A DNA stretch of 36,278 nt from JAIMBK01 sp040755975 (GTDB taxonomy: Bacteria > Bacillota > Desulfotomaculia > Desulfotomaculales > Nap2-2B), in the NCBI GenBank assembly GCA_040755975.1, contig JBFLZY010000023.1:1-36278 (forward strand), in the 5' to 3' direction. Position numbers and translations under genes: made by a program. Shown here in pieces: positions 1-6,555 of this stretch. The notes beneath the pieces are model-generated. The model was not told where the DNA came from. It saw only the letters and a program-made list of their open reading frames with translations, and did not search any database. Numbering within the stretch: position 1 is the first letter of the stretch; each line of letters opens with the position of its first letter.

Positions 1-134
1 GACCCCGGGAGACATGATAGGGTAAGTAGGGGGCGAACAGGTGGGTTAGACCACCCAAGGTTAATTTAAAAATGGCAGATATAGCGAGCTTTTTAGAGCA
101 TCAGTGAAAAATATTGAGATAGGAGGTGGGAAAG

Positions 135-464
135 GTGCCGGTTTACGAATACCGTTGCGCGGATTGTGGAAAGAAAGTGGAAATACTCGTTTTTTCCGGT
201 GAACAGAAGATTGCCTGTCCGAATTGCCGGGGTAGTTCGCTGACCCGCCTCATGTCCCGTTTCGCCTACCACCAGAGCGAGGCCGACCGCCTGGCCGGGA
301 TTGACACCAGCCGCCCGCAGGGCGAGGACTACTACCGGGACGACCGGAATATCGGCCTCTGGGCGAAGAAGCGCTTAAAAGAGCTGGGCCACGACCCCGG
401 CCCGGAGTTTGAAGGAATCGTGGAAAAGGCCAAAAAGAAGGTAAAAGAAGAACTGAGTAATTAG
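135..464 (+). CDS. FmdB-family zinc ribbon protein
   Basis: Small putative regulatory or structural zinc protein of the FmdB/CxxC_CXXC_SSSS family, 109 residues. The N-terminus reads MPVYEYRC, typical of the family, with two CxxC pairs (C8/C11 and C28/C31) forming one zinc ribbon. The remainder is a charged, Lys/Glu-rich helical tail. I chose the GTG at 135 because AGGAGG at 121-126 is 8 nt upstream; the in-frame GTG at 126 lies inside that ribosome-binding site. It stands alone, and a terminator-like hairpin follows. The biochemical role of the family is not settled, so only the fold is claimed. Confidence 0.85.
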   Translation: MPVYEYRCADCGKKVEILVFSGEQKIACPNCRGSSLTRLMSRFAYHQSEADRLAGIDTSRPQGEDYYRDDRNIGLWAKKRLKELGHDPGPEFEGIVEKAKKKVKEELSN

Positions 465-483
465 ATTAGGACAGATTTATTTT

Positions 484-531
484 CGGAGTCACCGGCATTT
501 TTGGATTCTCCGGAAAAGCTCCGTTTTTTAT
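484..531 (+). terminator. Probable rho-independent terminator of the FmdB gene
   Basis: Outer arms CGGAG (484-488) and CTCCG (519-523) enclose an inner CCGG/CCGG pair, followed by a run of six T at 524-529. It lies 20 bases after the FmdB stop codon. The stem has internal loops, so strength is uncertain. Confidence 0.5.
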
Positions 532-692
532 TAACCACCCGCAAGACAGGCAGCCGGCGCCGGACGGCGAACCCGCTCCCGGGTTGCCACCGGGGCCTTT
601 AAATAAGCCAGCCGTTTAAATGGGCGGCCCGACCATTCCGGCAGGACCAGCAATAGTTCCTCCCGGGCCGCCGTTCGATTTTCCGGGAGCGA

Positions 693-785
693 CCCGGCAC
701 TCACCGGTAATCGGGTTACTTCGACATCAGGCAGGGCGATCTGGAACAGTAGGGCATTCAAAACGAACTACCAGTGAGTGCCGGG
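693..785. repeat. Inverted pair of the GTGAGTGCCGG repeat
   Basis: The left arm CCCGGCACTCACCGG (693-707) is the near-perfect reverse complement of CCAGTGAGTGCCGGG (771-785). The same arrangement recurs at 4313-4409. Further copies lie at 810-823 (minus orientation) and in tandem at 881-901 (CTGAGTGCCGG then TGAGTGCCGGA). Confidence 0.75.
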
Positions 786-928
786 CTCAAGGCGCCGGTA
801 ACGAGACATCCGGCACTCACTGGCTGTCAGGTTGCTTCGTTGTCAGCCGTGCCGTTTGAGACAGTAGAACAATAAGCATACTGAGTGCCGGTGAGTGCCG
901 GACAGGTGAGGCAAGCGAACCGGCAGCG

Positions 929-1011
929 CAACTGAGAAGTGGGATGTGAGAAGTTGGAGGTGGGAATTTTAAAATCTTACCTCTCACTTCCCGCTTCTCA
1001 CCTCTCAATTG
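929..1011. repeat. Long imperfect purine/pyrimidine inverted repeat
   Basis: A left half rich in GAGAAGTGGGA-like units (929-969) mirrors a right half rich in TCTCACTTCCC-like units (971-1011), centred on TTTTAAAA near 970. Roughly three quarters of the positions pair by eye. Each arm is itself a degenerate tandem repeat of a GTGAGAAG-like unit. Confidence 0.65.
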
Positions 1012-1032
1012 CCTGGTTCACTCCGGACCAAG

Positions 1033-1139
1033 TCCCGGCACTCAGCTTAAACCAGCTTTTGTTTTCTGTTGTTTGGTTTCCAATTCTAAGCCGGCACGGA
1101 AATCATTAAAGTAAACTTACGTAAAGGCTGAGTGCCGGG
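1033..1139. repeat. Second inverted pair of the TGAGTGCCGG repeat
   Basis: CCCGGCACTCAG at 1033-1044 is the exact reverse complement of CTGAGTGCCGGG at 1128-1139. A further direct copy, GTGAGTGCCGGG, lies at 1223-1234, about 40 bp past the stop codon end of the convergent ferritin-like gene. Confidence 0.75.
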
Positions 1140-1275
1140 TCGGCCCGCAGCGTTGGCGCGACGGCAAACGAACGGCGGGTGAAGCCCAACTTTCAGGGTA
1201 GCGGGAAACAAGGTTAAACCATGTGAGTGCCGGGCTGGTGCCCCGGCGAACTAAGAGAATCTCACCGTTTTTGCG

Positions 1276-1704
1276 TTACTTTACTTTTTTTATCCCCAAC
1301 GCTTTTTCCAGATCAATAATGTGCTCCTGTTCCACCAGCGCAATTTCCCGGATTACCTGCGCGACGTCGTATAGCTTCATCGCCTCCAGTTGCTCAATGC
1401 GCTGCAGGTACCTGGCCAGGGCATCGTATTCGGCCTGCAAATCCTGTCTGAGCATTTCCACGTTGTCGAGCGATGTTTTTATTTCCGCCGCCACCACGGT
1501 AGGCACACCGCCTAAATATTGAATCTTGTCGGCGATGCGCACCGCATGTTCATGTTCGTTTTGCGCGTGTTCCAGCTCTTCGTCGATAATGGCGACGTAT
1601 TCCGGCCCCGTAAGCATGGCGGCGTGCTGAATGTACTGAATCATTGCCGCGTATTCCCAGGAAAGATCCAAATTTAACAGATTAATTATTTGTTCTTTGG
1701 TCAC
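1276..1704 (-). CDS. Ferritin-like / bacterioferritin-type di-iron protein
   Basis: A 142-residue four-helix-bundle protein with a bacterioferritin-like pattern of iron ligands: E17 in helix A, E50xxH53 in helix B, E92 in helix C and E125xxH128 in helix D. These match the two ExxH motifs and bridging glutamates of ferritin-like di-iron proteins. The likely role is iron storage or peroxide/iron detoxification in the cytoplasm; ferroxidase activity is inferred from the conserved ligands, not shown. The length is slightly below bacterioferritin (about 155-160). An upstream purine-rich GGGGAGGGG serves as ribosome-binding site. It is a single gene, convergent with the repeat region. Confidence 0.75.
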   Translation of the reverse strand: MTKEQIINLLNLDLSWEYAAMIQYIQHAAMLTGPEYVAIIDEELEHAQNEHEHAVRIADKIQYLGGVPTVVAAEIKTSLDNVEMLRQDLQAEYDALARYLQRIEQLEAMKLYDVAQVIREIALVEQEHIIDLEKALGIKKVK

Positions 1705-1774
1705 GGAATGACCCCTCCCCGCCTTTTAGTACATGATATGGAAAAAGCAGGGCAAGGGTGCCGGGATAGGCAAT

Positions 1775-2014
1775 TTATAGCAGGCTGGTTTTTGTTTCCT
1801 GGGCATCGGCGAAATCGCTGTCAATGATTACGTCCATAATTGCCGGTGAAAACGGGAAGTCGCCGTTAGTAGAGCCGGAGCCGGTATTTGCTTTCGTGAA
1901 CGTGCTGAGGTCGAACTGACAGGATGGGCCGAAGTTTATTATGCTATTGTGATCCATGAAATTCACCTTGAAGCCGAACAGGTTGATCAGTGATGGCGAA
2001 AATAACACGGGCAT
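1775..2014 (-). CDS. GerPA/GerPF-like spore germination protein
   Basis: A 79-residue protein starting MPVLFSPS. It has a short hydrophobic beta-rich N-terminus, a central NFGPSCQFD segment and then TGSGSTNGDF, which resembles the S-x-GSGS-x-N-x-GD stretch of the GerPA/GerPF family. In Bacillus, GerP proteins sit in the spore coat and let germinants through to the inner membrane receptors. The ATG at 2014 was chosen because GGTGAGGTGAAC lies just upstream. The next gene on this strand is a paralogue 57 bp upstream, and both face the Hsp20/GerPC-like pair. Assignment is by short motif only, so it is tentative. Confidence 0.55.
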   Translation of the reverse strand: MPVLFSPSLINLFGFKVNFMDHNSIINFGPSCQFDLSTFTKANTGSGSTNGDFPFSPAIMDVIIDSDFADAQETKTSLL

Positions 2015-2071
2015 TAAGTTCACCTCACCTTCGTCAGCGCAATCCTTGCCGGCGGCAAGGGTAAATCCCGG

Positions 2072-2338
2072 TTAAAAGTAGCGGTCTTTTGACAAGTGTT
2101 CGGATGCGCCGCCGGCCAGTGTTTCTTTCCGGATGGGCATATCGAACAGATCGGAGTCGTTCAGGCACACCTCGTCGCTTTCCAGATAGCTTTGGTCCCC
2201 GTACAAAGACCCCGTTCCCGAATTTATTTTGCTGACGCTGCTCCATTCGCCGAGATAATTTTGCCCGATGTTGAAAGCAGAACCATAGGTGATGACATTT
2301 ATTTTTAAAAAAAATATATTAATTACTACAGGAAGCAT
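2072..2338 (-). CDS. GerPA/GerPF-like spore germination protein, paralogue
   Basis: An 88-residue protein starting MLPVVINIFFLKINV. It has the family-like pattern INVITYGSAFNIGQN followed by SGTGSLYGDQ, then an acidic stretch and a charged tail. It shares its general plan with the neighbouring 79-residue protein. The start is fixed by a near-perfect ribosome-binding site, AAAGGAGGTGACC, immediately before the ATG at 2338. It probably forms a two-gene operon with the downstream paralogue. The 70-bp divergent intergenic region should carry promoters for both directions. A CATATACTG on the minus strand (2372-2364) resembles a mother-cell sigma -10 box, but no convincing -35 was found. Confidence 0.55.
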   Translation of the reverse strand: MLPVVINIFFLKINVITYGSAFNIGQNYLGEWSSVSKINSGTGSLYGDQSYLESDEVCLNDSDLFDMPIRKETLAGGASEHLSKDRYF

Positions 2339-2408
2339 CCGGTCACCTCCTTTGCTTTTGTAACAGTATATGATAGTCGGCAGGCTTTCAAATAGTGAGG
2401 TGAAAATA

Positions 2409-2873
2409 ATGTTTGATCCGGAAAAAATTGCGCAGTGGAGCAAAATGGCGCAGAAAATGGCCGGGCAGGATTTCTGGACGAACGTTTTTAACAGTCCGTA
2501 CAGCGCCCGGTTTTTAGAGCAGGCGGCAAATCTGGTCTCCCCCCAAAAAAACTTTCCGCGGGTGGATATTTACCAGACGGAGCGGGAGATCATCGTTCTG
2601 GTGGATCTGCCGGGCGTAAGAAAACAGGATATTCAGATTCAGGTCGCCGATGACCGCCTGGTGATTAAAGGAATTGCGCCGGAGCCGTACCCCGGGTGCC
2701 GTCTGGTCAGCTGCGAGCGTTTTACGGGCAGTTTCGAGCGATCCGTTACTTTACCGGAACTGGTTGGGAAAGCGGGCTATAAAGCCGCTTTGCGCGATGG
2801 CCTGCTGGAAATCCGCCTGCCGCGCGGGTTCGAGGCCGCTTTTCGGACGATCCCAATAGACGGGGATGGATAA
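2409..2873 (+). CDS. Hsp20/alpha-crystallin-like protein (possible spore coat component)
   Basis: A 154-residue small heat-shock-like protein. The alpha-crystallin domain spans roughly residues 52-145: VDIYQTEREIIVLVDLPGV, then the characteristic ALRDGLLEIRLPR near the end. An IPI motif in the C-terminal tail matches the IxI/V oligomerisation signal. The start ATG at 2409 follows GTGAGGTGAAA. The next gene begins directly after its stop codon, so the two are translationally linked. In Bacillus, Hsp20-like CotM/CotP proteins are spore coat components. The GerP-like neighbours suggest the same here, but that is inference; a general chaperone role is the alternative. Confidence 0.7.
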   Translation: MFDPEKIAQWSKMAQKMAGQDFWTNVFNSPYSARFLEQAANLVSPQKNFPRVDIYQTEREIIVLVDLPGVRKQDIQIQVADDRLVIKGIAPEPYPGCRLVSCERFTGSFERSVTLPELVGKAGYKAALRDGLLEIRLPRGFEAAFRTIPIDGDG

Positions 2874-3353
2874 ATGAAAATTCCCTGTTTTTGGACCGGG
2901 TCAAAACTTGGAAAACTGCAAAAGCAGGTTAACGATTTAGAGAGCAAAGTTTGCGAACTGCAAAAGCAGTGGGCTGAAATTCAGCAAAGATGTTGTCATT
3001 CCACGGTGATCGAAAACCTTTACGTAGGCCGGGTGAATGTGGACAGGTTGGAGTTCGCCAATAACTTTGGGGCCATGGCGATCAGGGAACTGGGCGGAAC
3101 GTTGAACATCGGCGTGAACTGCGCAGGGAGCCGCCTGCCTGGGGCCGGAAAAATCATCACCCCTGATGAGAAACGGGAGATTAACAAGCCTTTTCCCGGG
3201 AAACCCCCTCCGGCAGGGAGAAAGGCGGCCGGCCCGGATCGAAACCAAAGCGATCTCAAAGATGGCTCACTGCGGAGTAGCCCGGACGTTTCAAAAAAAT
3301 CACCGGGAGGCAGGAGGGCCGGGCCGGTATGCAACGTCCGCTACGGGCCGTGA
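2874..3353 (+). CDS. GerPC-like coiled-coil protein
   Basis: A 159-residue protein. Residues about 12-40 form a coiled coil (LGKLQKQVNDLESKVCELQK). A segment near 48-82 (ENLYVGRVNVDRLEF... then LGGTLNIGV) resembles the end of GerPC proteins, where a leucine-rich strand leads to GTLNIG. The last 75 residues are rich in Pro, Gly, Lys and Arg and look disordered. In Bacillus, GerPC belongs to the GerP coat permeability proteins. The ATG follows the Hsp20 stop directly. The assignment rests on the coiled coil plus GTLNIG pattern and on the nearby GerPA/PF-like genes. Confidence 0.5.
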   Translation: MKIPCFWTGSKLGKLQKQVNDLESKVCELQKQWAEIQQRCCHSTVIENLYVGRVNVDRLEFANNFGAMAIRELGGTLNIGVNCAGSRLPGAGKIITPDEKREINKPFPGKPPPAGRKAAGPDRNQSDLKDGSLRSSPDVSKKSPGGRRAGPVCNVRYGP

Positions 3354-3421
3354 ATTTCCATAACCCGCAGCCCCGGGCGCCTTCCTGGATGTTTGCCTTA
3401 GCCTGGCGGAGAGTGGTTTTC

Positions 3422-4201
3422 ATGGGGCTGATCCTTTTTCTTCACGGTATGGGCCACGATCCCCGGAAAGATTACTGGCGGGACTGGGCCGGACCGCTGC
3501 GGGAAGCTTTGGTCCGGGAAGGGGTGAAAGTGGCGGAGAGCAATTTTGGCGGGATTTACTACTATGACCTGGTGCCCGGCCCCGCGGCCGAAAACCGGGC
3601 CGGTGATTTCTTTCCGGAAAGACGGCAGTACCTTGACCAGTTAAAGGAGTTTGCCTGGCAGGAACTGGGCTCAGCGGAAAAAATACTGCCTTTGCCCACC
3701 AGAAGCTTAATTAAGCAATTGGTTTCTTATATTCTCGATAACTTTGGGGATATCCTTACTTACCTGCATTGCGATCTGATTTACCAGGCGGTAAACTGGC
3801 GGGTTTTTGAGAGCCTGCTGGCTGCCGGCCGGCCTGTGTATTTGCTGGGTTACAGCCTGGGGGCAATGGTCGGCTATTGCGCCCTGCAGGCGAGTCCGCC
3901 CCTGGCCGGCCGGGTGGTGCATTTTATGATGCTGGGCAATCCTCTTTTTTGGTTTGCCGACGGGGTCGCGCGCCGCGCCGATCTGCGCGTCCGCCCGGCG
4001 GTGGGGCGCTGGACAAATCTGGCCGGGGTCCTCGATATTGCCTGGCCTCACCTGGTTCCCCGGCTGGTGCGGGGGCTGGATGAACACGTGGAGTTCATCA
4101 TTGACCGCTTTAATCCCATCCGCGGCCACCGGGCCTATTTCACCAATCCTGCCAGTTTGCACACAATCGCCCGGGTTATCGCCGGAACGTGGCAAAACTA
4201 A
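3422..4201 (+). CDS. Alpha/beta-hydrolase family protein
   Basis: A 259-residue serine hydrolase of unknown substrate. The sequence shows an N-terminal beta strand with LFLHGMGHD (oxyanion region), a nucleophile elbow GYSLGA with Ser145, and a likely catalytic His in IRGHRAYF near residue 238. No signal peptide is obvious, so it is probably cytoplasmic. The ATG at 3422 (MGLILFLHG) was preferred over the upstream ATG at 3329 because it starts just before the first strand and has GGAGAG upstream; the longer form would overlap the GerPC-like gene. Similar proteins are annotated as lipases or esterases, but the reaction cannot be read from sequence. Confidence 0.7.
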   Translation: MGLILFLHGMGHDPRKDYWRDWAGPLREALVREGVKVAESNFGGIYYYDLVPGPAAENRAGDFFPERRQYLDQLKEFAWQELGSAEKILPLPTRSLIKQLVSYILDNFGDILTYLHCDLIYQAVNWRVFESLLAAGRPVYLLGYSLGAMVGYCALQASPPLAGRVVHFMMLGNPLFWFADGVARRADLRVRPAVGRWTNLAGVLDIAWPHLVPRLVRGLDEHVEFIIDRFNPIRGHRAYFTNPASLHTIARVIAGTWQN

Positions 4202-4242
4202 AGGTCAGGCCCGCCCCGGAGAAACGGGGGATTCGCCGGGCA

Positions 4243-4314
4243 GTTGCTCATGAAGACTGCCGTCCTCTCCATAAGGAATGAAAATGAGGGCTGGAATTTG
4301 TCCGGGCGAGCGAC
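4243..4314 (+). repeat. Dispersed 72-bp repeat, copy 1
   Basis: Runs from GTTGCTCATGAAGACTGCCG to GGGCGAGCGAC and is nearly identical to 10934-11006, with a few substitutions and one indel. It lies between the hydrolase gene and tadA and runs directly into the inverted repeat at 4293-4428. A short ORF can be read through it but has no other support. Confidence 0.85.
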
Positions 4315-4428
4315 CCGGCACTCACCGGGATACTGGTTGTTTGTTGGTGCTCTGTACCAATATGAGGAATCCCGACCAATGAATATACGTAGTACCAGTG
4401 AGTGCCGGGAGCGAGCTGGACAAATTCC
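4293..4428. repeat. Inverted-repeat element carrying two GAGTGCCGG copies
   Basis: GGAATTTGTCC (4293-4303) is mirrored exactly by GGACAAATTCC (4418-4428). Inside these, CCCGGCACTCACCGG (4313-4327) mirrors CCAGTGAGTGCCGGG (4395-4409). The arms enclose about 65 bp with no gene. The form is like a miniature inverted-repeat element, but no target duplication or transposase is visible. Confidence 0.7.
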
Positions 4429-4591
4429 ACCCGATGACATTATTTTCGAGGAAGTTGTTCGGCCGGTTCCGCGACGGTATTTCAACTGACGTTCGCCAGG
4501 GCCGGAAAGCCGGTGTTTGCCTGGCGGATTGTGAATTTGCCAGCGAGAGTCTGTTTAAGACGTACCCCCGCCCAGCGTGAGCGACGCACCC

Positions 4592-4620
4592 TTGCCAAGG
4601 CCCTTTTTGTGTGTTAAAAT
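4592..4620 (+). promoter_or_regulatory. Sigma-A-type promoter for tadA
   Basis: The -35 TTGCCA (4592-4597) and -10 TAAAAT (4615-4620) are separated by 17 bp. Transcription would start near 4627, about 35 nt before the chosen tadA start, which argues against longer upstream starts. Confidence 0.7.
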
Positions 4621-4661
4621 GGAGCTTGCGCGAGGGAATTTTGGGCAAGGAGCAACCTTTG

Positions 4662-5129
4662 TTGTCAGAGCACGTTGCCTATATGCGGGAGGCTTTGGCC
4701 GAAGCAGAAAAAGCCTGCGCCTTAGGAGAAGTTCCCGTCGGTGCGGTCGTCGTTCTGGATGGTGAAATTATCGGGCGGGGGCACAATCTGCGGGAAACGC
4801 TTTCCGATAGTTCGGCCCACGCCGAAATCATCGCCTTGCGGAAGGCCGCGCATAAACTGGGCGACTGGCGCTTGACGGGTTGCACCATCTACGTTACCAT
4901 TGAACCGTGCCCCATGTGCGCCGGGGCTTTGGTGCAGTTCCGGGTGGGCAGGCTGGTTTACGGGGCCAGGGACCCGAAAGCCGGGGCGGTTGATTCGGTG
5001 GTCGATCTGGTTCGGAATCCGGCGTTCAATCACCAGCTGGAGGTTGTTTCCGGCGTACTGGAAGGAGAATGCCGGGCGGTTATCCAGCGGTTTTTCCGGG
5101 GCTTGCGGGAGAAGAAAGACGACTCGTAG
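4662..5129 (+). CDS. tadA: tRNA-specific adenosine deaminase TadA
   Basis: A 155-residue zinc-dependent deaminase that converts A34 to inosine in the tRNA-Arg(ACG) anticodon, so one tRNA can read several codons. With the TTG start at 4662 the motifs fall at H53-A-E55 (zinc ligand and catalytic Glu) and P-C83-P-M-C86 (zinc ligands), the spacing usual for TadA. AGGAG ends 9 nt before this TTG; the TTG at 4659 is an alternative. It has its own promoter at 4592-4620. In Bacillus this gene (yaaJ) stands directly before scr and dnaX. Here the hicAB remnant, tRNA-Ser genes and a TetR/ABC module lie between. Confidence 0.93.
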   Translation: MSEHVAYMREALAEAEKACALGEVPVGAVVVLDGEIIGRGHNLRETLSDSSAHAEIIALRKAAHKLGDWRLTGCTIYVTIEPCPMCAGALVQFRVGRLVYGARDPKAGAVDSVVDLVRNPAFNHQLEVVSGVLEGECRAVIQRFFRGLREKKDDS

Positions 5130-5164
5130 CCCAAAGGCGATCACTATGGTCAGGTACGTAGGCA

Positions 5165-5329
5165 ATGAAATTTAGTGAGTTGGTCCGTCTACTGGAGCAT
5201 GAAGGGTTTAAATTGTTCAAGGAAAAAGGTTCAATCCGGTACTACAGGAAACCAGGTTGGGATAAATTAATTCGCATTGATTATCACGGTTCGAAGGAAG
5301 TGCCGGCGGGCACTTGTAATGGGTCTTGA
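5165..5329 (+). pseudogene. hicA: Degenerate HicA-type toxin
   Basis: A 54-codon ORF, MKFSELVRLLEHEGFKLF... then YHGSKEVPAGT, clearly follows HicA (double-stranded-RNA-binding-fold mRNA interferase). Two defects are visible. The catalytic His of the conserved G-S-H motif is Ile here (KGSIRYY). The reading frame breaks after PAGT, ending CNGS-stop; the missing C-terminal helix (LVMGLESRGF, matching the LRSILKQAGI-type end) continues in another frame from about 5316. Intact HicA is about 60-80 residues. The toxin is therefore probably inactive. It directly precedes hicB, the classical hicAB order. A sequencing error could explain the frameshift but not the His change. Confidence 0.75.
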
Positions 5330-5357
5330 AAGTCGCGGGTTTGAAAGGGAAGAAGCA

Positions 5358-5615
5358 ATGATCGATCTTAAATATTCTTTGGTTATTGAAGCTACCGAGG
5401 ATCCAAATTTTTTTGGGTTCTATTCACCTGATCTGGAAGGTTTTACCGGGATAGGTCATTCTATTGAAGATTGCATCTATAAGGCCAGGTGGGGAATGCA
5501 GGAGCACGTGTCCCTTTTGCAGGAAAACGGGCTTCCCGTTCCTGGGGAGCAAAAAAATCCTACGATTACGATCAAAAACGCAAGAAAGAACCGGAGGCGG
5601 CGGGAAACCGCGTAA
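5358..5615 (+). CDS. hicB: HicB-family antitoxin
   Basis: An 85-residue protein with the HicB N-terminal (RNase-H-like) fold: a YSLVIEATEDPNFFGFYSPDLEGF stretch with the usual strand-Pro-Asp-Leu pattern, followed by the helix IEDCIYKARWGMQEHVSLL. In intact systems HicB binds HicA and often represses its own operon. The C-terminal tail is short and basic (KNARKNRRRRETA), and no clear helix-turn-helix domain is present. The ATG at 5358 was chosen over an upstream in-frame start because the upstream part reads as the lost HicA C-terminus. With hicA broken, this looks like an orphan antitoxin. Confidence 0.75.
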   Translation: MIDLKYSLVIEATEDPNFFGFYSPDLEGFTGIGHSIEDCIYKARWGMQEHVSLLQENGLPVPGEQKNPTITIKNARKNRRRRETA

Positions 5616-5676
5616 AAAGACCGCTGATCAAAATTTACTTTTGTTGTTCCAGGCGTGAACTTTTACGCAACCGTGT

Positions 5677-5770
5677 GGAGAGATGGCCGAGCGGTTGAAG
5701 GCGCTCGACTCGAAATCGAGTAGGCGGGCAAAAACCTGTCTCGTGGGTTCGAATCCCACTCTCTCCGCCA
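5677..5770 (+). tRNA. tRNA-Ser (anticodon CGA)
   Basis: A class II tRNA with a long variable arm. The acceptor stem GGAGAGA (5677-5683) pairs with TCTCTCC (5760-5766), followed by discriminator G and an encoded CCA. The anticodon stem-loop CTCGA-CTCGAAA-TCGAG gives anticodon CGA, reading UCG. The T arm is GTGGGTTCGAATCCCAC. A rho-independent terminator follows within 15 bases. Confidence 0.97.
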
Positions 5771-5784
5771 GATTGCTTATAAAT

Positions 5785-5831
5785 CAAGGGGTTATCGTTA
5801 TTCTGACGGTAACCCCTTGGTATTTTTTTAT
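5785..5831 (+). terminator. Rho-independent terminator after tRNA-Ser(CGA)
   Basis: The arm CAAGGGGTTATCG (5785-5797) pairs with CGGTAACCCCTTG (5807-5819), allowing one G-T pair, and is followed by a T-rich tail at 5821-5831. Confidence 0.85.
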
Positions 5832-5938
5832 GCCCGGATATGGGCACGGCCGACGGTTCGGCCGACGTTAATAGCGGCTGATAAAAAAGAAGCTTTATTA
5901 ACAATTGGCTTTTTAGCAGGCAATTTGGAAGGTGTGCT

Positions 5939-6555
5939 ATGACCAGGGCATTCAACCAGGAGGAAAAGGAAATGATCCACAACCTCCTGCTGAAAAAAGG
6001 AAAAGAGCTGTTTAGTATTTACGGTCTGAAAAAAACCAGCATAGAAGATCTAACCAAGGCTACCGATATTGCACAGGGTACCTTTTATAGGTTTTACAGA
6101 TCTAAGGAGGATTTATATTTTGATATCATCGAGGAAGAAGAGAAGGCTCTGCAAAAGAAGCTGATCGAACATTTAGACTCGGTACAGGTAACGGCTGAGG
6201 AGTTGAAGTCTTTTTTCTCCAAGCCCTCAACCTGGTGGATCAAAATCCCATATTGAAAAGACTGTATATGGGAGATGAATACGACCTGCTGATCCGGAAA
6301 ATTTCCCATGATAGAATCAAGTCACATATTGACCGGGATTTCCGGAATTTGCTGCCGTTGATTGAACAATGGCAGCAGCAGGGCGTTATGATAAAAAGAA
6401 AGCCGGAGGCTATTGTGGGGCTTTTCCGGGCGCTGTTTACCATCACCTTTCACAAGAAGGAAATCGGGGAAGAATACTACACGGATACCATCGAACTTCT
6501 CGTGGAGCTGATTGCTAAAGGGCTGGTCATTGAGAGGGCGAACAAAAATGATTGA
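5939..6555 (+). pseudogene. TetR-family regulator interrupted by a frameshift
   Basis: The N-terminal part (5939 to about 6210) is a TetR DNA-binding domain: KGKELFSIYGLKKTSIEDL then ATDIAQGTFYRFYRSKEDLY, a classic helix-turn-helix. The ligand-binding half continues in another frame to 6555 (NLVDQNPILKRLY...). One extra T in the run of six at 6211-6216 would join them as KSFFLQALNLVDQNP, giving one protein of about 205 residues, normal for TetR. The gene overlaps the ABC ATPase start by 8 nt and would control that exporter. The break may be a true mutation, slippage at the T run, or a read error. Start ATG 5939 follows GGAAGGTG. Confidence 0.8.

Larger units (their letters stand above)
532..1275. 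other. Repeat-rich non-coding region
   Basis: About 750 bp without a convincing gene. ORFs here lack ribosome-binding sites and recognisable protein features. The region holds a 9-bp inverted repeat (GGCGGCCCG 623-631, CGGGCCGCC 664-672), eight copies of a GTGAGTGCCGG-type repeat in both orientations, and a purine-rich imperfect hairpin at 929-1011. It may be a decayed element or a repeat-accumulation site; no RNA family was recognised. Confidence 0.6.

Noticed and set aside
1..125. Possible gene end or promoter before the FmdB gene
   Set aside because: No open frame with features and no clear -35/-10 pair; only A+T-rich sequence is seen.
4244..4489. ORF running through the 72-bp repeat and inverted repeat
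   Set aside because: The second repeat copy at 10934 breaks this frame with stops, and there is no ribosome-binding site. The region is better explained as repeats.
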